Positions 34,857 through 46,494 of a DNA stretch of 64,000 nucleotides are shown here, one piece after another (the stretch's first letter is position 1; each line of letters starts with the position of its first letter). The notes under the pieces are model-generated. The model saw nothing but the letters and a program-made list of their open reading frames with translations, searched no databases and was not told where the DNA came from. This stretch comes from Polyporus tsugae (Eukaryota; Basidiomycota; Agaricomycetes; Polyporales; Polyporaceae). The DNA is taken from assembly GCA_024305745.1 (NCBI GenBank), contig JAHRBS010000013.1, positions 496,001 to 560,000 on the forward strand, written 5' to 3'. The position numbers and the translations under genes were made by a program.

Positions 34857-35200
34857 GCGTGAACCCCATCTGGGACCCAAGCCGCGTTCAGAAGTTCCAT
34901 GTGGACCTTCCTCCGTCCGGTCCAACGAGTGTTGACTTCATCGACGATGGGCGTGATAACCGTGTCGCGCCTTACAATTTCCGAAACAGACTGAGGTTCG
35001 GTTGCATTCAAAGCCCTGAACATAGTGGGGTCAGCCTTTCTGCGAAAAGAGACATTCCGGATGAACAACACTCTTGTACTATTATGCTGCTTGCATCTCC
35101 ACCGTTCATTGTGAACACGGAACATGATTGACACGTCGACAGGCTTGTCGTGCGGGAGCAGTTTGATAGGTTTGGTTGGATATCCCGGCGCCGTCTCGAC
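34857..35200 (-). pseudogene. Protein-like fragment, unknown family
   Basis: An open minus-strand stretch reads PVDVSIMFRVHNERWRCKQH, NSTRVLFIRNVSFRRKADP and VDEVNTRWTGRRKVHMELL. The composition looks like a folded protein, but both ends run into stops or unclear borders. I do not recognise it and treat it as a gene fragment. Confidence 0.3.
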
Positions 35201-35254
35201 GCACGCCGTAGGTCGCAAGTGAGTCAAAGCCCAAATTTTTTTTAACTGTAACAC

Positions 35255-36131
35255 CTATCAGTTAAACCCTCCGTCAATAGAAAGGATAAAGACGGGAGGC
35301 CCATGAGAAGCCTGAAGAAGTACTCACAAGACGCACCTGCGGGCTATACACGCCATGCACAGGTCCCACCATGGCCATGACGAAGCGCGTCCCCCTGCCT
35401 CAACCTGTCGTCCTTGCGGCTGTCCCTGATGTCTCGTAACCCACATCGTCTTGACAGAAGACGTACAATGGCGAAAAGTGTTCTCCCAGGAGAATGAAGT
35501 GCAGCGAGCAATGAGAACAGCAAGGCACTGGCAGTTCTGGTGAAAGAGAAACAGAGCCCCTGTCACACTCGCATCACAGTCTGTAGCGCCTGTGACTCAG
35601 AACCAGTGCCGACCGTCCGAATCACAGCGCGCATGCGTGGCAACCATGACTCCTGTATCAAGAAGGTATAGGAAGACATTGACATTGACAGATACCAGAT
35701 GCCACCCGGGCTCTCAGAATCATACGAGCGGATGGTGGCACGCTCAATTCCATAGACCATAGAGTTCAGGGCAAGTTAAGTATCTCTACCACCGTTCAAG
35801 CTGTCGTAACTTCCTCACCTGGCCCTACTACTGTCCCTTCAAGTTTCAAGCCTCAGTTCAGACACATTGTGAGAGCTTATCGGCACCTACTAGTTCATCC
35901 CTAAGGTGGGCGCAAATTTCGGTGCGGTGCATTTGTAGACGACCACAGCTAGTAATTACCTGTCCAAGTCACGCTGACAGTTGACTGCCATTGCCACCCT
36001 CCCGCAGAATCATCTCTGTTCTAGGGATGACAGCCGGGGCTCAAGATGGTGTTCAAGAGCGCGGAGAATCGCGAACCTCCAGGCTAGCATATAAACACCT
36101 TTTCCCCCGATATCGACATCCACTCCCATCC
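35255..36131. other. Intergenic, 0.9 kb
   Basis: No gene I can support. The last 60 bases are the upstream region of the second DUF6534 gene; TATAAACACC at 36090-36099 is about 40 bases before its ATG and is a likely TATA box. Confidence 0.45.
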
Positions 36132-36720
36132 ATGGCTTCTATGGTTCAACCTGCTTTACCACCCGCTGTCATGCACCAAACTGGATTGGTACATAGACAA
36201 GGGCTTTGCAAGCCATGCGAACCACCGAGCACTTGAGGAATGGCAGACAAGCATTATCGGGAAAAGTAAACTCCAGTGTCCAGTGCTCAAACACTACAAA
36301 GATCCAAGGCTGCAGTTGATAGGCATTACTAGCCAAACACCCATCACACCAACTGCTACCTCCCAAGCTAGTGACACTCTCCCAAAATGCACCCAAACAC
36401 TTTTGCCATACTCAAAAACCACCCAAAAAGCTCGTATTGCAAAGCTAGCCCATATCTCTTCTCAAAAACTATTGCTCCTGGCCATCATTGTCATCACCGC
36501 TTCTCGAACAAGTTCTCCCAGTCATGGAGTACTTAACGGGGCGATATTATTCATCACACACATCGCAACTAGCCATCGGCAGTCCTCAAGTTACCTATAC
36601 CTCGCTCATTGCTTTATATGTCCTACCACTCGTGATTGCAGATTGTTGCATTTATACATGCACAAACTGTGAGTGGATCCTATATGATCAGAGGACTCTA
36701 GAAGATTTGGGAAGAATACA

Positions 36721-36743
36721 GAAGGTTCCGGAAAGATCTGGAA
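36721..36743 (+). promoter_or_regulatory. Heat-shock element array 1 in the LTR-like element
   Basis: GAAGGTTCCGGAA gives GAA, TTC and GAA at exact 5-base steps (36721, 36726, 36731). A fourth, imperfect unit (ATC) and a fifth GAA follow at 36736 and 36741. Alternating GAA/TTC at 5-base spacing is the binding site of trimeric heat shock factor. Confidence 0.7.
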
Positions 36744-36989
36744 GGTACAGGAACACTCTAGCAACTAACCACCATACCAGAAAGGTGCAGAAGCCACCAG
36801 ATATTGCTAGAAGTTTTGGAAACCTTCCGGAAGGAACTAGTATATCCCCGAATGCTCCAGAAGTGTCCAGCATCTGATAGACTATACTGTTGGCTCCGAG
36901 TGAGCCAGAAGGCCAGAGAAAAGGTGCCAGAAGGTGCTGGAAGGTTCTGCACTGTGCCAGACACTACCAGAGCTTGCCAGAACAGTATA

Positions 36990-37012
36990 GAAGTCTCCGG
37001 AAGTTTCCGGAA
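36990..37012 (+). promoter_or_regulatory. Heat-shock element array 2 in the LTR-like element
   Basis: GAAGTTTCCGGAA gives GAA, TTC, GAA at 37000, 37005 and 37010, preceded by GAA at 36990 and one imperfect unit at 36995. Confidence 0.7.
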
Positions 37013-37133
37013 GATGCTAGTATGTCCCAGAGAAGAGAGATGACTCAGAGTGACTCACGGTGACTCGGCGCGAGATCTACATCACTGGATATAGAAGGAG
37101 ACGGAAATCACCAGAACACTCTGGTAACTACTA

Positions 37134-37162
37134 GAATGTTCCGGAAACTTCTGAGAATATTC
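37134..37162 (+). promoter_or_regulatory. Heat-shock element array 3, strongest, 85 bases before the TATA box
   Basis: GAATGTTCCGGAAACTTC gives four perfect alternating units at 37134, 37139, 37144 and 37149. A further GAATATTC pair at 37155-37162 follows with one extra base of spacing. Confidence 0.75.
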
Positions 37163-37246
37163 TGGATAAAGCATAGAAACAACCAGAACAGTTTAGAGCC
37201 TTGATTAGTAATACATGTAGAATAGTCTGGAAGGTTTTCAGAACAG

Positions 37247-37254
37247 TATAAATA
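37247..37254 (+). promoter_or_regulatory. TATA box of the LTR-like element
   Basis: TATAAATA in an AT-poor context, downstream of the GAA/TTC arrays. A transcript would start near 37280 and run through the structured repeat toward the DUF6534 exons. Confidence 0.6.
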
Positions 37255-37515
37255 CTGGACTGAAAGCTGCCCCCGGAGATAGATCAGATCATCATAACCT
37301 GTTATCACATCTCACATCTCATCCAACATCACATTCCAACAATCTCTGAGCTTGACATCCACACTCATTTGAACCCAAGTAGGCAGCACTAGCAATAGTC
37401 TTTGCAAGTGCTCTACATAGTTGTTCTTGAAACTACAGAGTCTAGTTTCTCACCAGCTGTGTAGTGTACGGCTCTCTCCAAGAGGGAAAGAGAAGTACAG
37501 CCAGGAAACCTCCGG

Positions 37516-37836
37516 GACGATTGAACTGCACAGGATCGTATTCCTGGAAGTTTAATCAATCGTCACCCGCACAAGACTAGCTGATAACCAGCCGGGTTAT
37601 CTTAGCTTAGTCAGGACAGGAGTGTCTACAATAGACACTCACAGCAGCAGGCGTCGCCAGTAGACGTGCAAGTACGGACGGTTGAACTGCGTAGGAGCGG
37701 ACTCCTAGAAGTTTAATCAATCGTCAGCTACACGGGACTAGCTGATAACCAGCGAGGTTAGCTCAGCTTAGTCAGTATAGGAGTGTCTACGATAGACACT
37801 CACCAGAGCAGGCGTCTCCGACAGACGCACACATAT
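37516..37836 (+). repeat. 161-bp tandem repeat, two copies, with conserved hairpins
   Basis: Units start at 37516 and 37677. Each unit can fold into the same stems. An outer stem GACGATTGA/TCAATCGTC (37516-37524 with 37556-37564) recurs as GACGGTTGA/TCAATCGTC with a G-T wobble (37677-37685 with 37717-37725). An inner stem is CAGGA/TCCTG in unit 1 and TAGGAG/CTCCTA in unit 2. GATAACC pairs with GGTTATC in unit 1, with one mismatch in unit 2. A 9-bp hairpin GAGTGTCTA/TAGACACTC is perfect in both units (37620-37640 and 37781-37801), with only the 3-base loop changed. This suggests a structured RNA in the element's leader. Confidence 0.7.
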
Positions 37837-40328
37837 AGGTGCCGACTGCATCATTGAACAAAATATAGGGGAAACTCTGCCCGTTCAAGCAGTGCACCTG
37901 TCAATACAAGAGTCTCGAAGTCTACAGGGCCTACAGAGAAGAGGTCAGACTTCCAGTGCCACCACCAATCACATAGGATCTTCCACAGGCTACATCAAGC
38001 AAGCACACATCCGTTACCACCAACTGTAACCTCTCCCCCGAACTCGACGAGGTCCCTTTCGGGAAAACTGGAAAACCCATATACCTTGTGGCAGTGTTTT
38101 CTTGGGAACCCGTGAGATCACCACACCACACCACACCATCTGGAGTTTACAACTCCTGGAGCCCACCACACTACATCTCTCACACTCCACTCCCGAGAAG
38201 TACCTAGTGTACTTATCCCAACACCAAAAACACACGCACGACACCGCAGCTCTTTCGGGTACCAAGGAAGCTCTTGCCTGTACGGTGCTTGGAACGATTC
38301 TTTCGACCGGGTACGTCATACATGATATTTAACCCGTCCACTAACATAAGTACCCCAGTCTGATCATATCACGATCTAGCGTGTATGGTATCTCCATTTT
38401 GCAAGCCTACATCTACTTCCGGAACAGTCATCAAGATTCTACGTACATGAGAACCTTTGTGAGTTATGCACCTCCCAGTCAACAACCATATACTGACATT
38501 GGTCGTGAAGGTTACATTCCTGTTGTACGTACCCTAATCGATTGCGCTTCACATGACTCAATAGGACCATACACAGCATCCTCGATACCATCTCGATGGC
38601 AATGACAGTTAACGGCCTTTATGACTACGTTGTGACTGACTTTGGAGACCCTTTGGCCCTTCTCAGAGTCCCTCCGTGAGTTTTCATGGTACATTTCGCT
38701 GTAGGTATCCTCTCAATCACCTGCATTATAGCGTATTAGCAGTGAGTAGCGTAGTGGTGGATGGGTAATGAAGCAAAATCTCATCATTTTGGTTTCAGTT
38801 CGAGGACGGAGTCACTGTGAGTTCTACAATCAAGCTCGATTTTCAACGTTCTGGACTGAATGGTACCCAGTTCCTGGTTGGAATGCTCACACAGAGGTAC
38901 GTGCCCCCTGCCAACGCCATGGCGGTCAGCAGTCTTTCTAATCAGCGGCTAGTTTCTTTGCGCATCGTCTTTGGGCTCGTAAGTGCTTTGATGCGATGTA
39001 GATGGCAGCAGGGCTCTTACGTGCTGGAACAGTGAGCAAACGGAACATAACGGTCGTGGGCTGCATCGTAAGTTCATAATCCACCCATAATCGGATTATA
39101 ACTTGAGTCTTGACTATGGTCATTGCTAGATTATCCTTGCTTTGTGCTCTTTCGGTGCGTGGAGCGATAATGTGACTAAGCCGCGTCGGAATGATATCCC
39201 TGACATTCGAAACTCTGCAGGTGCCGGGATGGGTATGTCAGGAATACCGTAAACTTGGATCCAATGTTATTCAACCACTCATATTCTACCCTTATTCCAG
39301 CACTGTCCGTGCAGATGTATGTCGCATAGTAACCCACCCTCGTGATGCCTACTAACAGACGGTGAGTTAGCTACGTGGACGGTGAGATCTTTTCCCTGGG
39401 TTCCCTCGAAATGCGGATTATCGCAGGCTTCGCGAATGGCCTATCCGCAATGTGTGACATCGCCATTACGGCAATGCTTTGCTACTACCTTCACTCAAAG
39501 AGGACCGGATTCAAGAGGTACGTCTTGGCCTTTTGAGAAGTATAATGAACTAATCATATCCCACCCAGAACTGATTCGATGATTAACCTGCTGATCATAT
39601 ACGCCGTAAACCGGGGGGCCCTTACCGCGTGAGCTCAGACGCATCGAAAATCCTACGCAGGCGTTGCTGATACGGGTTCACTGACAAGCATATGTCAAGT
39701 CGGAGTGACAATCACGGTGCGTTTCTTTGAATATGTTACGCTTCCTGTGATTCACTGGGTCCCACCAGTTCATCGCTCTTCCAGAACGCTTCATCTTCGT
39801 CCCACTTGGTCTCGTGGGCGGAAGATGTATGTCCATATCTCTTGTCACTTCGAATGCTCCACTGACCATTGATGCCAGTGTACTGTAATACACTCCTCGC
39901 AACGTGAGCCGTTCAAGTTCTCCAGCCAGATCAATACGGGTCAATAGTATGTGGCTGATCTATTCACAGTCTCAATGCGCAAAAGTCCATGGGGCACGAT
40001 GGAACCCATATCGTGGAATTTGGAACACAAATCCTCAACCAGCTGAATACATTGACTGCAGAAAACGGGAACAACCGGAGCCCTGCAGGACGGCAGCTGG
40101 AGAGTGTCAGTGCCTCCTCAGATTTCGCTATTGTACCTTAGATGACCACCCCACCCACAGTCATCCAATAGCACACCAACCTTTGTCTTGGACATATCCG
40201 CTGAAAAGACAGCAGTTCGTGTCCTCTGTTCTTCAAGATTCTATATTTTGCTCATGAGTCGTTCTCAAGGATGCGGAACATACACCGACCGTCTATTGGG
40301 ATGTGTAAGAGGTGAATGCATGCTGTAG

Positions 40329-41079
40329 CCGAGGGAGTGCAGAGCGGTGCCCGGGACTCGGATGCCAGGTATGCGTTACCGCGCACACTGGCGTCATCCA
40401 TCCATGCCGTCCACAGATCATAGTATTTATTGTGTGCCTAGGGCAGAGTAATGTTTTCCCAGTGTTCAGAACATTGATACCTCGAGAAGCTACAACCGAC
40501 AATATGCAGACCTCAGCATCGGAGCCTCACTTATAAGTGGATCCTAGCTCCCGCAAAGGAACATGGTGGGGGGAAAGAGTACACCATTCTCTCGCACCAC
40601 CCGGACATGGCCCTCCGAATTGACATCAGACTGGTGCAAGCAGTGCTGACTGACAAGCGGAAAGCAGGCGTGCTGAATGGACGTGCTAGCAGCGGAGATG
40701 GAAAGCGCAGCCACGGTCGAGGCGGTGGTGGCAACTTCATGGCGGACCAAGATCCTCGCTATGGAGCATGAATGTTGGTAGTAGTAATGGTAGGAATCGC
40801 CATGGCAGTTGCAGCGCCGATGGCAGAGGTAGATGCAGTTTTGGTGGTAGTGGTGATGGTGTACTAAATCCGCTCTCGCTCCAGGTCTCCGGCCAGGCTT
40901 CTGTTACGGCGGTGCTCAATATACCCGCTCCGGAGCAATACATTCAGTGTGTAGACTCGAGGCAGTAGAACTCACCAGTAATAGATGTGTAGAATCCATC
41001 TATGCTGACACATGGTACTGATAGAACACTGTCCTGTAGTAGTGCTCGGGAGCTTACCATTCACTTTTTGTCATGAAGC
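40329..41079. other. Intergenic, 0.75 kb
   Basis: 3' region of the second DUF6534 gene and low-complexity GGT/ATGGT-rich sequence at 40770-40870. No gene recognised. Confidence 0.45.
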
Positions 41080-41530
41080 ACACTTCCTGTTACCCCGTGC
41101 ATATATAAATCATAAATTTCGATGACTGGGAGCCGTACCTGGTCATATACCTCCTGACGTACCGTCTCCCAGCCCCGGTCGGCGCAGACGCTGTGCTCTT
41201 CAATCACCCCGAGAATTGCCACAAAAAGCCGTTCCAGGTAGTCTACGTTCAGTCATACCAGTCGACCGGATCCGGCGAGCAGGTATGGAGATCAGCGATC
41301 CACCAGCTTCCAATACCCAATGCCCTCTTCAGTAACCCTCGCCGCGCGGGCGAGCACCGTACAGCCTGTCGACGCTGGGCGAGGAAGAAAGCGGGCGGGT
41401 ACATTGGCACGACGTCCAAAGCCGCCTTCATTGGGCTCAGTTCGTCCCACCTGCCGCCCTCGTAAGTACATTGATGAGCCAGTCGTGAATGAGTTCTAGG
41501 TGTTGTTGAACCTGTCTGGCCAGCCATGGC
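41080..41530 (-). pseudogene. XPA-C-like protein, decayed copy F
   Basis: GGRWDELSPMKAALDVVPMY (about 41460-41400) is nearly identical to copy B (GGRWDELSPMKAALDVAPMY). It is followed by a frameshifted block, then DLHTCSPDPVDWYD and an in-frame TGA where copy B continues WSVDYLERLF. The N-terminal exons are missing. Close similarity to copy B suggests a fairly recent duplicate that decayed. Confidence 0.75.
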
Positions 41531-41715
41531 GTTCCCAAACCCTTCGTTCGCTCGATGTTCGGTTCTTCGTAGAGGAAAGCGGATCTCAAAGGTCATAAAA
41601 CGCCATTCTCGGGGTCAAACAGCTCTTTCTCTGGTGCAGGGACATTTAACACCTTGGGCGTGGCCTGGGTTGTTAGGCCGCATATATGTGAGAGAGAAAG
41701 GATGTGAGGAGAGAG

Positions 41716-41758
41716 AGAGGGACAGAGACAGAGACAGAGACAGAGACAGAGACAGAGC
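41716..41758. repeat. (GACAGA)n microsatellite
   Basis: About six perfect GACAGA units preceded by a GA-rich run. Confidence 0.9.
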
Positions 41759-42287
41759 TAGGTTTGACAGAGTGCGCCAGCGTGCCCCAGACGGGCGTTG
41801 TAACTCATAACCCTCGACGTTCGGAACCAGTGTAGCATGAGGAGGGGTACCTGGTGACGAGGTTTGGCCCGCTACCGGGGTGGCAGACGGTCGCAATCGC
41901 AACACCGCGGTTCTCGAGGATGATCTAGGTGAGTCCGCAACCGAAGCCGGTGGATGCACCAGTAGCTGTAATTTTAGGTGTCAGTGAGATGGCTACGTAG
42001 CCGGCTGAAACACTAGTGCACACGTACCGAGCGAGTCTCCGAACCACTTTACGCTGCCTGTTCTTAGCTTGCATGTCGAAAATCGTACCATGTACTTGCT
42101 ATTGGCCATCCAGAGGAAGCGCTCGCACCCAGATCCGTAACATTCGTGTATACCCCCCTCTCGACGATAAACGTATGAAGGTTCCCAGAATTAATAACAA
42201 CATAAACATAGAGTCGCCATACCAACCACAGTAGAGTGAAGGATTAGCAGCAGAAGGTCAATGGGAACCGATCGTCCTCGCGCGAGT
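41759..42287. other. Intergenic, 0.5 kb
   Basis: 3' flank of the transcription factor gene. Nothing else recognised. Confidence 0.5.
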
Positions 42288-45200
42288 TCATGCTCCGGCA
42301 GTAGCCACGGGCGAAGGCGACTTCCTGGCGACCACGTCGAACAGGACAGGAACAGCAGACTCGGGTGGGGGAACGCCAGCCCTGAGACAGGCCTGAACGA
42401 GCATGGGTCGAAGGACGGACCATTTCTGTCTTTGCTCTAATCCCGTCGAGAGCGACCGTCAGCACAGTTGCACGGTCATGATGCTCGCAACGCAAGATAA
42501 ACCACCCACCATCACACGGCCAGATCCGCAGGAGGACCTCGAGCGGCTTGATATGCACCTTCGCGGCTTCCAGGGCAAGCAAGAGCGTCGGGTCATTCTT
42601 GTGCAATATTAGTGCCCTATTGGCCAAAAATAAAACGACCGTAAGCGCGGAGGGACCATGGCGAGTTCAGTGCGTGTACAGCCATGATGCGAAACGCACC
42701 GGACAATGTGACCGAGAAACCAATAGCAAAGAAGCGGTCGGTTGACCATCTCGCAATTCGGATCTTCCTGCGCCGCGTTCCAGAGCTCTTGGGAGACCCA
42801 CATTTGCCTGCGCACTGATGCAAGGGGAGGGGGACCGTTAGTCACAAAGTGTCTGACCTGAAAGAAGAAACTGGACGACGTACACCAAGCTTCTGCTTTC
42901 CCTCGGTAGAAAGTCATAATCCCAAGGCTATCCCAGTGTATGCGTGAACACTAGCTTAGAACACCAAAATGATTGCAGACGTACGATGTCACCTCCGGCA
43001 CATAGAGTCTGAACTCATGGGATACGCACATCCGCGCGCTTCACAAAAGCTTGGTAAGTTACCAACACATGCGGATGTAACAAGTAGGCGTAGCACTCAC
43101 CTAAACAGGTACTCTCGAGTCTGATAGAGCATGCCCCCCTCGAGATGGCAGGTGTGTTGGTCCAGAGCAGCCTCGATAGCGTCCGCCTCAAGCCACGCAT
43201 TCATCGCGTACTCGGCGCGTGCCTCTGGGCTGAGCGTGACATCTCCCCTCTGGCGCACACTCGTGTTCCACAGCACCATCGCGCGGAGACACAGGTTCCA
43301 CACGTTGTTCTGCCACACTGTCCCCGCGCCCGAACGGCAGAGCGCCTCACCCGGGAACGCCACTGCGTACTAGAAACCAGAGTGACAGAGTCAGCACGAC
43401 AACCGCTCGCGACGCCAGAGCCGCAACACGCACGTTCCTGTAGTCCTTCATGAACAGCTCCGTCCTGTCGAGCTCCGCGTCCGCAGACGCGTACGCGTTC
43501 TGGCCCGCGCTGAGCATCACGCTCGACCACACGAGCCGCCGGGACTCCTCCTTTCTGACATCGCCCTCGGACAGACCGTCCGGCCACATTGCGGTCCCCT
43601 CCCACAGCGGCGCGACCTCGGACACCGTTGGCCATTGCTGCTTCAGCGTGTACTTCGTGCACGCGCACCGTGCGGTAGGCCTGCGCGCAGGCCTAGGGAT
43701 GTGCATGCCCATCCCGGCGACGTCGACCATATCTGGCGGGCTAGTCGGCGCGTACGGATGACGGTGAGGATCGCTGCCAGTGTATACGGCATCGTCAAAC
43801 GTCGGCTGTCCCGTCGGGCCCCCAACGCCGCGCGCGTACGTCGCAAAGATAGCGTAGTGCGCCTCGGGGCGGTCGACATCGAGGGTGGTCAGCGAGAACA
43901 GCTGGATGAGCGAGTCGAGCAGCGAGATCGATGACCGGACCCGATCCCAATTATGTTGCGGGTGACCCTGCATCTCGAAGTACGCCATGAACTACCCACA
44001 TGGGGATACCGGCCGTCAGTTCTCGCTGAACGCAGTAGACAGTGCGCATGGGGAACACGTGCGTACCCACGCCGCCTGGACGAGCCCAATGTCCACCCAG
44101 TTCGCGCTGAGACTCGCTTCGAGCGCGGAATGCGCCCAGTCGATCAATTTCTGCGCCCTGGCACGGCCGGTTGCGCCCTGCCTCAGCTCCGAGCTCTGGA
44201 CGTGCGCCCCAATCCCGAGCATGCTCAGAAGCAGACTCGGCTGCACAGAGTTACGGCGCGCCGGGTCGAGGAGCGTCTCAAACAAGCGAGGGAGGTGCAG
44301 GAAGCTCGCCCAGTAGACAGACGCACGCAGGACGGCGCGGATGTCGATGAAGACCCGCCCCGTCGTCGTTAGCCGTTGCTGCGCAGCGAGAGCGACATCC
44401 TCGAGGTTGCTCCCTACGTCGTGTGAACCGTAGAAGGCAAGTAGGGCATCCCACCACGTTTCTCGAGCGAACTGCACGCTGGGCATGTTGGCTATGCAAC
44501 CTTGGGCTTCCCTTACAGTGGTTTCTTGCTCTCGTCCCGTGGCCTCTTGTTCATCTTCGAATGAATCTGAAGCCGCCGGCGCTGGGAGCTCATACGAAGC
44601 TACGTTTGTGGGATCAAATGTCGTGGGATCGAAGTCTTGGATGATTGCCTGGATTGCAAGCCACGGTTCAGCACGAATCTCATAGGTGGAGGGCATAAGG
44701 AGTCACTTACTTCTAGATTTACCCCTGGGCGATGCCTACTCACTCGTTGCTGTCGGTTAGGGTCAGGTTGGTTGTCTGCAGCCTGAGCGCGTCGAGATGC
44801 TCGTTGCCCTTTAGCGGAGCGTGTACGCGAGCCCGGGACTTTGTCCTGCCCTCGCCGCCTCGGCGCAGGGTCATAATCGCATGCTTCCACATCGGGATCC
44901 CGCTTGCTGCAGTGGAAACAGACAGGCTTCGCGCCATCACAGCGAACCTTGCGATCTCGACTAATAAGAGGTATATTAGTACGGCCGACACGGTCCAATG
45001 CACTCGGGTCAGGCGTGTATACACGCACGAGAACCGTGGCAAGTCCACTCAAACCGCCACACGTCCACACGATCGAACCAGAAGAGGAATGACAAGACTG
45101 GTGAGAGTGAGAGTCGTTGGCGCCCAGTGAGACTGGACTCGCGCGGGGGGCGCGAAGGGGTGTCCGATATCTCCACGCTGCACAACGCCGCCCTGACTAT

Positions 45201-46044
45201 ATGCAGGTGGCGATATGCCGCGGAGGAGGATACATGTCTTTGGTGAGTATCATAAACCGGGTAGCTCGCTCCTCCGAGTCGGGCACGATCGGGCAGCTGC
45301 AGTGGCGGGCCGGCTAACGACACCGGTGTTCATCCCCGCGGAAAAAGACAGCGAGGTCTGCTGCCACCCAGCACCATCTGCGCGTCTGACATGGCATGAC
45401 GGGGTATCAAGGCGGGGGGATACCAACTTGAAGCCATGGGTGCGGACCCACTCGATGCACGCCACCAGCAGAAGCCATGGTGGACTAGTGGAACAGCTAT
45501 GCATAGACCAGCATTGAATGCGCCGTATCTCGCCCTCCCGCCGGAAGATGTCTGCGGCCGCCGCCGGTACTCGTAGGGAAAGTGAATGTGCTCACCATTC
45601 ACGACAGGCTAAGTAAACGCGCGCGCGGGGCTTCCCCTTCACCGTCAGAGGCTGGCACGGATCCAAAGATACCCGCGCCCTCTTCCCCTTACTACCGCAC
45701 TCCAAGGACGACGACGGTGACTCGGAGGACGCGTATCCGTTCCCATTACTATGCCTGGGGTGGTCCTCTAGCGAACGGGAAGATGATGGGGCAGAGTGGG
45801 AAGTCGACGAACCAGACAGCGGTAACTGGAAGGACGCAGGGTCGGGAAGAGGAAGAGAAGTCCAGAGGGAGGAGGATCTGCATTCCTCGCTCCCAGTGAC
45901 CGGCAAGGAATGCGGGAACTCGGAGAGACTGTCGAGCCACATGAACGCGTCCTCGAGGGCAAGGACATCTTGAGTCTCGTCCGCGGAGTAGTTAGGGGAG
46001 AAGCCAGTAGGCAGGAGCAGGTCCATTGCAGAGAGACTGCGCAT
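42288..46044 (-). CDS. Zn(2)-Cys(6) fungal transcription factor
   Basis: Ten minus-strand exons encode 855 residues: 46044-45596, 44960-44711, 44648-44067, 43991-43434, 43369-43101, 43038-42985, 42927-42886, 42807-42700, 42616-42510 and 42436-42288. Joining exon 1 to exon 2 rebuilds the binuclear zinc cluster at about 147-178: CRECRDRKVRC, then CFHCSKRDPDVEAC, i.e. six cysteines with C-x2-C-x6-C-x5-C-x2-C-x8-C spacing. A basic linker (RRRGQDK...) follows. The middle of the protein (WWDALLAFY, IDIRAVLRASVYWASFLHL, FMAYFEMQGHPQHNWDR) matches the fungal-specific regulatory domain. The C-terminal run CVSHEFRLYVPEVTS, FYRGKAEAW, RALILHKNDPTLLLALEAAK, WPCDEQRQKW is typical of basidiomycete members. 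It is a nuclear DNA-binding regulator; the target pathway is unknown. Intron 1 is 635 bases, about ten times the local average. Confidence 0.88.
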
Positions 46045-46494
46045 GGTCGCGGTATGATCAAGAGATGTATATTGGAGCGAGACTGCTGGAGCGTGAGCGG
46101 AGGAGGATCATGGAGTCTGTCGGCGTATGTCAGAGGTATGCCGGCAATGTCCGAGGCAGGCGCCCCCGCCGCCACAGTCGCCTTTGCGGCGCATTGCCCG
46201 TGTCTGGGGTTCTTACAAGCGTCTCGTGTATCCGTTTCCATCTCATACTGTACCTCCTCTGTCTCTCCCTCCCCACCTTTCCCATCTCCTTGAATCCGCC
46301 TGACATTACTTCATTATGTTACCGCTCCGTTCCGCTCCGATTCTCACGATCCTATTGGGCCGGCGAGGTATTAGTGTACCTGAGCTATTTTCCATAGCGT
46401 AGTCGGTTCTATGCCATCTGTTCTCTGTTCTCGTCCCAACCATCTCGTGTTGCACCGTACTATTTCCTTCAGTACCGCCAATCTCACACACAAA
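46045..46494. other. Divergent intergenic region
   Basis: Shared upstream region of the minus-strand transcription factor and the plus-strand F-box gene. No further features recognised. Confidence 0.5.

Larger units (their letters stand above)
36167..38243 (+). mobile_element. LTR-like insertion (solo LTR candidate), 2,077 bp
   Basis: Comparison with DUF6534 copy 1 places the insertion exactly between two copies of CCGC (36163-36166 and 38244-38247), a 4-bp target duplication. The ends are TGTC...GACA, the TG...CA ends of LTRs. No reverse transcriptase or integrase is present, so this is best read as a solo LTR left by recombination, or as a small non-autonomous retroelement. It contains a promoter-like part (36690-37254) rich in GAA/TTC words, a TATA box, and downstream a tandem structured repeat. 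The length is large for an LTR. It has the same orientation as the gene. Confidence 0.75.
36132..40328 (+). pseudogene. DUF6534-family membrane protein, copy 2, split by an LTR-like insertion in exon 1
   Basis: The first 35 bases of exon 1 (MASMVQPALPP) lie at 36132-36166. The rest of exon 1 resumes at 38248 and continues to TAG at 40326-40328. Between them is a 2,077-bp element. Downstream every exon of copy 1 can be followed with intact frames and splice sites: VYGISILQAYIYF, IHSILDTISMAM, the 10-base exon CGTATTAGCA, FFAHRLWALSKRNITVV, IIAGFANGLSAMCDIAITAM, RTDSMINLLIIYAVNRGALT and LYCNTLLATLNAQKSM. Since only the insertion breaks it, the damage looks recent. Transcription from the inserted element could still give an N-terminally altered protein. 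Confidence 0.8.

Noticed and set aside
36167..38243. A full-length LTR retrotransposon with gag and pol
   Set aside because: No reverse transcriptase, integrase or protease is encoded and the two ends are not direct repeats of each other, so only a solo LTR or small non-autonomous element is supported.
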